Assembly (NCBI RefSeq): GCF_023517775.1
Contig: NZ_CP082904.1
Location: 3,100,001 to 3,164,000 of the forward strand
Length of the DNA: 64,000 bases
Direction of reading: 5' to 3'
Origin: Mixta hanseatica
GTDB taxonomy: Bacteria > Pseudomonadota > Gammaproteobacteria > Enterobacterales > Enterobacteriaceae
This document shows, one piece after another, positions 56,745 through 64,000 of this stretch (positions are counted from its first letter, which is position 1; every line of letters starts with the position of its first letter). The position numbers were made by a program, and so were the translations under genes. The notes beneath the pieces are model-generated. The model was not told the DNA's origin. It was given only the letters and a program-made list of their open reading frames with translations, and did not search any database.

Positions 56745-58274
56745 ATGAACTTCATTCTTAACCCCGGCACGCTCACGCTTGCCCAGCTACGTGAGATATA
56801 CAGCCAGCCGGTGCGCATAACGCTGGATGAGCGCGCGATCCCGGCGATCAACAACAGCGTCAGCAGCGTTAATGCGATCCTGGCCGAAGGCCGCACCGCC
56901 TACGGCATCAATACCGGTTTTGGCCTGCTGGCGCAGACGCGCATACCCGCAGAAGAGCTGGAAAATCTTCAGCGTTCGCTGGTGCTTTCCCATGCGGCGG
57001 GCATTGGCGAACCGCTGGACGATAGTCTGGTTCGCCTGATGATGGTACTGAAAATCAACAGTCTGGCGCGCGGTTTTTCCGGCATTCGGCCTGGCGTAAT
57101 TCAGGCGCTGATGGCGCTGGTGAATGCACAGGTCTATCCACTCATTCCCGCCAAAGGATCGGTGGGCGCCTCGGGCGACCTGGCGCCGCTGGCGCATATG
57201 TCGCTAACGCTGCTGGGCGAAGGCAAAGCGCGTTATCAGGGAGAATGGCTGCCCGCGGCGGAAGCGCTGAAAAAAGCCGGGCTGGAGCCGATCACCCTGG
57301 CCGCTAAAGAGGGGCTGGCGCTGCTTAACGGCACCCAAACCTCTACCGCCTTCGCGCTGCGCGGCCTGTTTGAAGCGGAGGATTTATTTGCTTCAGCGGT
57401 GGTATGCGGCGCGTTAACCACCGAAGCGGTACTCGGCTCACGCCGCCCGTTTGATGCGCGTATTCACCAGGCGCGCGGCCAGCGGGGACAAATCGATACG
57501 GCGGCGCTGTTCCGCGAGCTGTTGACCGATAGCAGCGAAATCGCCAGGTCGCATCAGAACTGTGACAAAGTGCAGGATCCCTACTCGCTGCGCTGTCAGC
57601 CGCAGGTAATGGGCGCCTGCCTGACGCAGCTGCGCCAGGCCGCAGAGGTGCTGTTAATCGAAGCGAACGCGGTTTCTGATAATCCGCTGGTGTTCGCCGA
57701 TGAAAATGAGGTGATATCCGGCGGCAATTTCCACGCCGAGCCGGTAGCGATGGCGGCAGACAATATCGCCCTGGCGATCGCCGAGATCGGCGCTCTGTCC
57801 GAGCGGCGCGTCGCGCTGATGATGGATAAACATATGTCGCAGCTGCCGCCCTTCCTGGTTAAAAACGGCGGCGTTAACTCTGGTTTTATGATCGCACAGG
57901 TGACCGCCGCCGCGCTGGCCAGCGAGAACAAAGCGCTGGCGCACCCGCACAGCGTGGACAGCCTGCCTACCTCCGCCAATCAGGAAGATCATGTCTCTAT
58001 GGCGCCCGCCGCCGGGCGACGTCTTTGGGAAATGGCCGCCAATACGCGCGGCGTGATTGCTGTAGAATGGCTTGCCGCCTGTCAGGGCATCGATCTACGT
58101 GAGGGACTGAAAACCAGCCCATCGCTGGAAAAGGCGCGCCATCTGTTACGTGAACAGGTTAGCCATTACACCCAGGATCGTTTCTTTGCGCCAGATATAG
58201 AGCGCGCCGCTGAGCTGTTGAGCGCTCGTCACCTGACGACGCTGCTGCCTGCCGTACTGCCCAGCCATTTGTAA
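56745..58274 (+). CDS. hutH: Histidine ammonia-lyase
   Basis: Deaminates histidine to urocanate, first step of the pathway and source of the HutC inducer. It is 509 aa. The MIO cofactor triad is A142-S143-G144 ([12 protein letters not shown]), with [32 protein letters not shown] [26 protein letters not shown] and [10 protein letters not shown]. One nucleotide after the hutU stop, so hutUH is one transcript. Confidence 0.98.
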   Translation: MNFILNPGTLTLAQLREIYSQPVRITLDERAIPAINNSVSSVNAILAEGRTAYGINTGFGLLAQTRIPAEELENLQRSLVLSHAAGIGEPLDDSLVRLMMVLKINSLARGFSGIRPGVIQALMALVNAQVYPLIPAKGSVGASGDLAPLAHMSLTLLGEGKARYQGEWLPAAEALKKAGLEPITLAAKEGLALLNGTQTSTAFALRGLFEAEDLFASAVVCGALTTEAVLGSRRPFDARIHQARGQRGQIDTAALFRELLTDSSEIARSHQNCDKVQDPYSLRCQPQVMGACLTQLRQAAEVLLIEANAVSDNPLVFADENEVISGGNFHAEPVAMAADNIALAIAEIGALSERRVALMMDKHMSQLPPFLVKNGGVNSGFMIAQVTAAALASENKALAHPHSVDSLPTSANQEDHVSMAPAAGRRLWEMAANTRGVIAVEWLAACQGIDLREGLKTSPSLEKARHLLREQVSHYTQDRFFAPDIERAAELLSARHLTTLLPAVLPSHL

Positions 58275-58349
58275 CCGCTGTTTTCTGCTCTGCCGGGAAA
58301 AACTTTCCCGGCAGCCATGCGCATATTCCACTCTTTTCAGGGCCTTGAT

Positions 58350-59738
58350 ATGCAACAACCTACGTCACATCTGCTGCGCGGACTCAGCGCGCGCCACATC
58401 CGCTTTATCGCGCTGGGTTCCGCTATCGGAACCGGGCTGTTTTATGGTTCTGCCGCCGCGATTCAGATGGCGGGTCCCGCCGTGCTGCTGGCCTATCTGG
58501 CTGGCGGCGCCGCGGTATTTATCGTTATGCGCGCGCTGGGCGAAATGGCGGTGCGTCATCCGGTTTCCGGTTCATTCAGCAGCTACGCCCGCCACTATTT
58601 AGGACCGCTGGCGGGCTTTATCACCGGCTGGACCTATACCTTTGAGATGATCATCGTTTGCCTGGCGGACGTGACCGCTTTCGGCGTTTATATGGGGCTT
58701 TGGTATCCGGACGTGCCGCGCTGGATTTGGGTATTAAGCATCATCTGTTTTATCGGCGCGTTGAATCTGTGTCATGTCCGGGTGTTTGGCGAAATGGAGT
58801 TCTGGCTGTCGCTGATCAAAGTCGCGGCTATCTTCGCCATGATTATCGCTGGCGCCGGCGTTATCCTGTTTGGTTTTGGGCACAGTTTCCCCGCTACCGG
58901 CGTAGAAAACCTCTGGTCGCATGGCGGCTTTGCGCCGGACGGCCTGGGCGGCGTAATCGCCTCGCTGGGCATCGTGATGTTTGCGTTTGGCGGCATTGAA
59001 ATTATCGGGATTACGGCGGCGGAAGCACGCGATCCGCAGAAGGTGATCCCGCAGGCGATTAACACTATTCCGTTGCGTATTATCCTGTTTTACGTCTGTA
59101 CGCTGTTTATTCTGATGGCGATTTTCCCGTGGAACAGCATTGGTCAGCAGGGCAGCCCGTTTGTGTTGATTTTTGATGGGCTGGGGCTGCCTGCCGCGGC
59201 CAGCGTGCTGAACATCATCGTGATTAGCGCGACGATATCGGCTATCAACAGTGATATCTTTGGCGCCGGACGCATGATGTATGGCATGGCGAAAGAAGGC
59301 ATGGCGCCGAAAAGCTTTCTGCGTATCGCCAGTAACGGCGTGCCCTGGATGACGGTAGTGGTGCTGACGGTAGCGTTACTGACGGCGGTAGTGCTTAACT
59401 ATCTGATCCCAGAGCAGGTGTTCGTGCTTATCGCCTCGCTGGCAGCTTTCGCCACCCTCTGGGTATGGTTGATGATTTTGTTATCTCATTTTGCCATGCG
59501 CCGCAGCCTAACCCTACAGCAGCGTCAGGAGATCCGTTTTCCCGTGCCTTGCTGGCCGGTAGCGCCAGTTATCACACTGCTGTTTATGCTACTGGTAATC
59601 GGCGTGCTGGGCGCGGTGGCGGAGACCCGTCTGGCGCTGATCGCCGGTCTGGTATGGCTGGCGATCTTGACGGTGTTTTACTTTTGGCGGATTAAAAAGC
59701 GATTGCGGCCGATGGCGCTGGAGCAGCCTGAAAGCTGA
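58350..59738 (+). CDS. Amino acid permease, HutT/ProY type
   Basis: 462-aa APC-family transporter with 12 predicted helices; [21 protein letters not shown] and [20 protein letters not shown] match ProY and HutT. Directly downstream of hutUH (75 nt gap), so it most likely imports histidine as HutT. E. coli ProY (cryptic proline/histidine permease) is the nearest well-known homologue. ATG at 58350 is preceded by CAGGG; another in-frame Met at 58317 is possible but less typical. The substrate is inferred from context. Confidence 0.9.
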   Translation: MQQPTSHLLRGLSARHIRFIALGSAIGTGLFYGSAAAIQMAGPAVLLAYLAGGAAVFIVMRALGEMAVRHPVSGSFSSYARHYLGPLAGFITGWTYTFEMIIVCLADVTAFGVYMGLWYPDVPRWIWVLSIICFIGALNLCHVRVFGEMEFWLSLIKVAAIFAMIIAGAGVILFGFGHSFPATGVENLWSHGGFAPDGLGGVIASLGIVMFAFGGIEIIGITAAEARDPQKVIPQAINTIPLRIILFYVCTLFILMAIFPWNSIGQQGSPFVLIFDGLGLPAAASVLNIIVISATISAINSDIFGAGRMMYGMAKEGMAPKSFLRIASNGVPWMTVVVLTVALLTAVVLNYLIPEQVFVLIASLAAFATLWVWLMILLSHFAMRRSLTLQQRQEIRFPVPCWPVAPVITLLFMLLVIGVLGAVAETRLALIAGLVWLAILTVFYFWRIKKRLRPMALEQPES

Positions 59739-59798
59739 AATTTAAACTAATTTTGATGACAAACAAGAACTGAGAGTTTATCTGTCTACCCTGCGCCA

Positions 59799-59833
59799 CG
59801 CACACGGCGATATTCACCCTGTCGTCGTGTGCG
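59799..59833 (+). terminator. Hairpin between the permease gene and ymjA
   Basis: CGCACACGGCGA / TCGTCGTGTGCG stem (11 of 12 paired, one internal mismatch) with an 11-nt loop, in the gap of the convergent genes. No T-run, so it may stabilise or weakly terminate. Confidence 0.45.
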
Positions 59834-59850
59834 AATAATGTCAGGAGGCG

Positions 59851-60096
59851 TTACTCATTGCCCCATTGATTCAGGAATATCGCTATCTCATCGATGCGCT
59901 CCGCATCAATACCGGCCTCATCGGCCATCTCCTGCTGCGCACTCTCACTGATTTCTTCGTTATTCATTAAACGGGTAAGCAGCAGTTGGAAATAGCGCGC
60001 CAGCGAGTCCTGTTCTGACTCGCTGACCGGCTTTGCCGTTTCCGTCGCATACTCATCCACGATGTCATAATATTTAAGCGGTATCTCGTTATTCAT
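59851..60096 (-). CDS. ymjA: YmjA-like protein (DUF2543)
   Basis: 81-aa acidic soluble protein. The whole sequence fits E. coli Ymj[57 protein letters not shown]. Function unknown. In E. coli the gene lies elsewhere (near the puu genes), so its position here is different. It is convergent with the permease and on the same strand as the cold-shock gene and guaBA. Confidence 0.92.
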   Translation of the reverse strand: MNNEIPLKYYDIVDEYATETAKPVSESEQDSLARYFQLLLTRLMNNEEISESAQQEMADEAGIDAERIDEIAIFLNQWGNE

Positions 60097-60137
60097 ATGT
60101 TGTCCCCGGGGGTTAAGCGCTCTGTCTGTGGTTGCTG

Positions 60138-60617
60138 CTATTTCAGCTTAAGCAGTTTTACCGTCTCTTCCACGTCTATCTCATCTTCCGAGAAGGTGAA
60201 TATTGTTCCCTGAAAAGTGGTAATCGCCAGTTTTTTCACCGAGCGCATGTCACCCGGCTTAGCTGCGGGCTTCGGCCTGATATTGTTCATCAGTCCGCCC
60301 ACCGACAGCACCGTATTTTCTTTATCGATGCGGGTATCGGCCGGCACTTCTTCGCTATAGACCAGATAAGACTTGATCGCCGTGAGCTTGATCCGCTCAC
60401 CCGCGATATAGATGTATTTGCTTTCCGGTATGACTTTTACCGCATAGGCTGACAAGCCCTTGTTGTTGGTAGTGGGTTCAAAAGTCACCGCCGCATCCTT
60501 CTTGATCAGCTCAGGATTGGCGACCTTAATCACATGAAAATAACGGTTATCACCGTTTTCATCTTTGATAAATCCAAAACCTTTATCTTCAAACCACGTC
60601 GTGATCGTTCCTTTCAT
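60138..60617 (-). CDS. Cold-shock-domain protein with C-terminal extension
   Basis: 159 aa. The first 65 residues are a cold-shock domain: [20 protein letters not shown] with RNP1-like KGFGFI and RNP2-like NRYFHVIKV. The remaining about 95 residues ([56 protein letters not shown]) are not recognised. Role in nucleic-acid binding is inferred. ATG at 60617 is preferred because the AGGCGG site lies 8 nt upstream; 60623 is the other Met. Confidence 0.85.
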   Translation of the reverse strand: MKGTITTWFEDKGFGFIKDENGDNRYFHVIKVANPELIKKDAAVTFEPTTNNKGLSAYAVKVIPESKYIYIAGERIKLTAIKSYLVYSEEVPADTRIDKENTVLSVGGLMNNIRPKPAAKPGDMRSVKKLAITTFQGTIFTFSEDEIDVEETVKLLKLK

Positions 60618-60776
60618 CGCCATTACCGCCTGGTTAGCCCTTTATCTACCTAATTTTTGCAGCGCGCAGTGTAAAACACAATGTCGATGCAGACCATGCC
60701 TTTGGTTTATGTCTGGCTGAAGAAGGTATGGAATGGCGGCAGCTAAAGCCGTAAGCGGCGTAGAGTGATCGGAGAT

Positions 60777-60801
60777 AGAAAAGCCCGCATGATGCGGGCT
60801 T
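60777..60801 (-). terminator. Terminator of guaBA
   Basis: AAGCCCGCATGATGCGGGCTT stem followed on the minus strand by TTTTCTAT, 40 nt after the guaA stop. Confidence 0.85.
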
Positions 60802-60839
60802 AGCAATAGCGTGCTGACAGCGTCAGGCAGGACGTTAAA

Positions 60840-62420
60840 TCATTCCCACTCAATCGTGGCCGGCGGCTTACCAGAAATATCGTAAACCACGCGCGAGATG
60901 CCGTTCACTTCATTGATAATGCGGTTGGATACGCGGCCAAGGAACTCATACGGCAGATGCGCCCAGTGCGCGGTCATAAAGTCGATGGTCTCTACTGCGC
61001 GCAGCGATACCACCCAGTCATATTTACGACCGTCGCCCATCACGCCGACCGAACGTACCGGCAGGAAGACGGTAAAGGCCTGGCTCACCTTGTTGTAGAG
61101 ATCGGCTTTACGCAGCTCTTCAATAAAGATGGCGTCGGCACGACGCAGCAGATCGCAATACTCTTTCTTCACTTCGCCCAGCACACGTACGCCAAGGCCC
61201 GGTCCCGGGAACGGATGACGATAAAGCATATCGTAAGGCAGACCCAGCTCCAGACCAATCTTACGCACTTCATCTTTGAACAGCTCTTTCAGCGGCTCAA
61301 CCAGACCCAGCTTCATCTCTTTCGGCAGGCCGCCTACGTTGTGGTGCGATTTAATCACATGCGCCTTGCCGGTGGCGGAGGCGGCGGATTCGATCACGTC
61401 CGGGTAGATGGTGCCCTGCGCCAGCCATTTCACTTCGGTAAGGCTGGTCGCCTGCTCGTCGAAGACCTCAACGAATACGCGGCCGATGGTTTTACGTTTG
61501 GCTTCCGGCTCATCAATGCCCGCCAGCGCATCCAGGAAGCGCGCTTCTGCCGGCACATGGATAATATTCAGGCCGAAATGATCGCCGAACATATCCATTA
61601 CCTGCTCCGCTTCATTCAGACGCAGCAGACCGTTATCCACGAATACGCAGGTCAGACGATCGCCGATGGCGCGATGCAGCAACATGGCGGTGACGGAAGA
61701 ATCGACGCCGCCGGAAAGGCCAAGGATCACTTTATCGTTGCCTACCTGCTCACGCAGACGTTCAACAATATCTTCAATAATTTTTGCCGGGGTCCACAGC
61801 GCTTCACATTCGCAGATGTCGCGCACAAAACGCTCCAGCATACGCAGGCCCTGGCGGGTGTGGGTCACTTCCGGGTGAAACTGCACGCCATAAAAACGCT
61901 TCTCTTCGTTCGCCATAATGGCAAACGGACAGGTCTCGGTGCTGGCAACGGTAACGAAGTCAGACGGGATGGCGGTCACTTTATCGCCGTGGCTCATCCA
62001 TACGTCCAGCAGCGGCAGGCCCGCAGCGCTGACGGAATCTTCAATGCCACGCACCAGCGCGCTGTCGGTTCTGACTTCCACCTGCGCATAGCCAAACTCA
62101 CGCTCGCTGGAGCCTTCTACTTTGCCGCCCAGCTGCATCGCCATGGTCTGCATGCCATAGCACACGCCCAGTACCGGCACGCCAGCGTTAAACACATATT
62201 CCGGCGCGCGCGGGCTGTTAAGCTCGGTGGTGCTTTCCGGGCCGCCAGAGAGGATGATCCCGCTCGGCTTAAAGCCACGGATCTGCTCTTCAGTCACATC
62301 CCACGCCCAAAGCTCACAGTAAACGCCCAGTTCACGCACGCGACGCGCGACCAGCTGGGTGTACTGCGAACCGAAATCGAGGATTAAAATACGGTGCTTA
62401 TGAATATTTTCCGTCGTCAT
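60840..62420 (-). CDS. guaA: GMP synthase (glutamine-hydrolysing)
   Basis: Converts XMP to GMP. It is 526 aa (E. coli 525). N-terminal glutaminase with Cys in [14 protein letters not shown] and catalytic His/Glu in [12 protein letters not shown], then the ATP-pyrophosphatase P-loop [15 protein letters not shown], and a C-terminal dimerisation domain ending KPPATIEWE. Second gene of guaBA. Confidence 0.98.
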   Translation of the reverse strand: MTTENIHKHRILILDFGSQYTQLVARRVRELGVYCELWAWDVTEEQIRGFKPSGIILSGGPESTTELNSPRAPEYVFNAGVPVLGVCYGMQTMAMQLGGKVEGSSEREFGYAQVEVRTDSALVRGIEDSVSAAGLPLLDVWMSHGDKVTAIPSDFVTVASTETCPFAIMANEEKRFYGVQFHPEVTHTRQGLRMLERFVRDICECEALWTPAKIIEDIVERLREQVGNDKVILGLSGGVDSSVTAMLLHRAIGDRLTCVFVDNGLLRLNEAEQVMDMFGDHFGLNIIHVPAEARFLDALAGIDEPEAKRKTIGRVFVEVFDEQATSLTEVKWLAQGTIYPDVIESAASATGKAHVIKSHHNVGGLPKEMKLGLVEPLKELFKDEVRKIGLELGLPYDMLYRHPFPGPGLGVRVLGEVKKEYCDLLRRADAIFIEELRKADLYNKVSQAFTVFLPVRSVGVMGDGRKYDWVVSLRAVETIDFMTAHWAHLPYEFLGRVSNRIINEVNGISRVVYDISGKPPATIEWE

Positions 62421-62454
62421 TAAGGCAATTCCAGGGCGATAAACTCAATAAAAG

Positions 62455-62474
62455 CGCCCGGCTGAAGCCGGGCG
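62455..62474 (-). terminator. Hairpin between guaB and guaA
   Basis: CGCCCGGCT/AGCCGGGCG stem with a 2-nt loop followed on the minus strand by CTTTTATT, 14 nt after the guaB stop and 35 nt before guaA. It resembles a weak intra-operon terminator. Confidence 0.6.
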
Positions 62475-62488
62475 AGAAAGGTTCGGGA

Positions 62489-63955
62489 TTAGGATCCCAT
62501 GCGGTAGTTCGGAGACTCTTTCGTAATGGTCACGTCATGAACGTGGCTTTCCGAAATGCCCGCGCCGCTGATACGAACAAATTCTGCTTTGGTGCGTAGT
62601 TCTTCAATGGTGGCGCAACCGGTCAGCCCCATGCAAGAGCGCAGGCCGCCCATCTGCTGGTGAACGATCTCTTTCAGGCGGCCTTTATACGCCACGCGGC
62701 CTTCGATCCCTTCCGGCACCAGCTTATCCGCAGCGTTGTCGCTCTGGAAATAACGGTCGGAAGAGCCTTTGGACATCGCGCCCAGAGAACCCATGCCACG
62801 ATAGGATTTAAACGCGCGTCCCTGATAGAGTTCAATCTCGCCCGGAGATTCTTCAGTACCGGCCAGCATAGAACCGACCATTACGCAGGCGGCGCCAGCC
62901 GCAATCGCTTTCGCGATATCGCCAGAGAAACGAATGCCGCCATCGGCAATTACCGGTACGCCGGTACCTTCCAGCGCTTCTACCGCATCGGAAACCGCAG
63001 TGATCTGCGGCACGCCGACGCCGGTCACGATACGGGTGGTGCAGATAGAACCCGGGCCAATACCCACTTTCACCGCGCTTACGCCCGCCTCGGCCAGCGC
63101 TCGAGCGCCTGCGCCGGTAGCGACGTTGCCGCCGATGATTTGCAGATCGGGATATTTAGCGCGGGTTGCGCGAATGCGCTGCAGCACGCCTTCGGAATGG
63201 CCGTGAGAAGAGTCAATCAGCAATACGTCAACCCCAGCGGCAACCAGCGCATCTATGCGCTCTTCGTTGCCGGCGCCGGCACCGACCGCCGCGCCGACGC
63301 GCAGGCGGCCATGCTCATCTTTACAGGCCAGCGGTTTACGCTCTGCCTTCTGGAAATCTTTCACGGTGATCATGCCCAGCAGGCGGAAACTGTCATCCAC
63401 CACCAGCGCTTTTTCCACGCGCTTCTCGTGCATTCTCTGCAGCACGACTTCGCGCGCTTCACCCTCTTTCACCGTTACCAGCCGCTCTTTCGGCGTCATT
63501 ACCGCCGTCACCGGCAGGCTCAGATCGGTAACGAAACGCACATCGCGACCGGTAATAATGCCCACCAGTCGGTTATCGTCACTCACCACCGGATAACCGG
63601 CAAAACCGTTACGCTCGGTTAACTCTTTTACTTCGCGCAGCGTGGTGGTCGGCAATACGGTTTGTGGATCGGTCACCACGCCGCTTTCATGTTTTTTCAC
63701 CTTGCGCACTTCTTCAGCCTGGCGCTCAATGGACATATTCTTGTGGATAAAGCCCAGCCCGCCTTCCTGCGCCAGTGCGATAGCCAGACCGGCTTCGGTC
63801 ACGGTATCCATAGCAGCAGAGAGCATTGGAATGTTCAGACGAATTTTTTTGGTCAGTTGGGTACTGAGATCGGCCGTGTTAGGCAGGACAGTAGAGTGAG
63901 CAGGAACGAGCAAAACGTCGTCAAAAGTGAGTGCTTCTTTAGCGATTCGTAGCAT
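62489..63955 (-). CDS. guaB: IMP dehydrogenase
   Basis: Oxidises IMP to XMP with NAD+, first committed step of guanine nucleotide synthesis. It is 488 aa, the E. coli length. [15 protein letters not shown] at the N terminus, two CBS domains at about 93-205 ([33 protein letters not shown]), then the TIM barrel with active-site Cys in [15 protein letters not shown] and the Arg/Tyr flap in [16 protein letters not shown]. First gene of guaBA; only 45 bp of its upstream DNA is in the window. Confidence 0.98.
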   Translation of the reverse strand: MLRIAKEALTFDDVLLVPAHSTVLPNTADLSTQLTKKIRLNIPMLSAAMDTVTEAGLAIALAQEGGLGFIHKNMSIERQAEEVRKVKKHESGVVTDPQTVLPTTTLREVKELTERNGFAGYPVVSDDNRLVGIITGRDVRFVTDLSLPVTAVMTPKERLVTVKEGEAREVVLQRMHEKRVEKALVVDDSFRLLGMITVKDFQKAERKPLACKDEHGRLRVGAAVGAGAGNEERIDALVAAGVDVLLIDSSHGHSEGVLQRIRATRAKYPDLQIIGGNVATGAGARALAEAGVSAVKVGIGPGSICTTRIVTGVGVPQITAVSDAVEALEGTGVPVIADGGIRFSGDIAKAIAAGAACVMVGSMLAGTEESPGEIELYQGRAFKSYRGMGSLGAMSKGSSDRYFQSDNAADKLVPEGIEGRVAYKGRLKEIVHQQMGGLRSCMGLTGCATIEELRTKAEFVRISGAGISESHVHDVTITKESPNYRMGS

Positions 63956-64000
63956 GGCAATATCTCAACCTGGGGTGAATGAGAACAGATAAAATATTGC

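Noticed and set aside
60957..62387. 476-codon open frame antisense to guaA
   Set aside because: It lies wholly inside guaA on the other strand, has low-complexity His/Gln-rich content typical of shadows in GC-rich DNA, and no family resemblance.
62660..63622. 320-codon open frame antisense to guaB
   Set aside because: A shadow of guaB; no ribosome site and no domain.

Overview
The window is chromosomal DNA from a member of the Enterobacterales. Protein sequences and gene order follow the E. coli nudK-narQ-acrD ... guaBA segment closely. The GC-rich coding bias and the added hut, mgtE and pst genes fit the Erwiniaceae (for example a Mixta/Pantoea/Erwinia relative) better than Escherichia. The genus is an inference.

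Left part (1-14,050) is a nitrate locus. After the 5' end of nudK (cut by the window edge) come narGHJI, the nitrate/nitrite transporter narK and the divergent response regulator narL, then narQ-narP. NarX, which normally accompanies NarL, is absent, so NarQ is the only nitrate sensor visible. Between narL and narQ is a scar: the 3' end of ansP, a complete 768-bp IS1, and the 3' end of a glycoside hydrolase family 3 gene. The IS has no target duplication, which points to an IS1-associated deletion. The narG and narK upstream regions carry FNR and NarL sites at the spacings known from E. coli.

Middle part (14,050-43,000) is housekeeping: acrD, the 19-codon ypfM, yffB-dapE-ypfN, ypfH, tmcA-ypfJ, purC, bamC-dapA, gcvR-bcp, perM. 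A short accessory stretch follows (diguanylate cyclase, DsrE-like exported protein, an AT-rich patch with a doubtful small ORF). Then come bepA, hda (conserved CTG start), upp-uraA and purMN, followed by a pstCAB transporter with very large PstC and PstA and no PstS or PhoU.

Right part (43,000-64,000): ppk-ppx, tehB, pdeF (yfgF), yfgG, mgtE and a complete histidine utilisation system: hutIG-hutC, and hutUH followed by a HutT/ProY-type permease. A near-perfect and a perfect TTGTATATACAA palindrome mark likely HutC operators in front of hutI and hutU. A ymjA homologue and a cold-shock-domain protein precede guaBA; the guaB promoter is only partly inside the window.

Functional links: narK imports nitrate, NarGHI reduces it and NarQ-NarL/NarP control expression. 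purC, purMN and guaBA are purine genes, two of them with PurR boxes. pstCAB, ppk and ppx connect phosphate uptake with polyphosphate. hut genes convert histidine to glutamate. No CRISPR array, tRNA, rRNA or prophage was found. The window is mostly well-known biology; the best leads are the NarX-less nitrate regulation, the IS1 scar, the pst-ppk neighbourhood and a PdeF with an altered EAL active-site motif.
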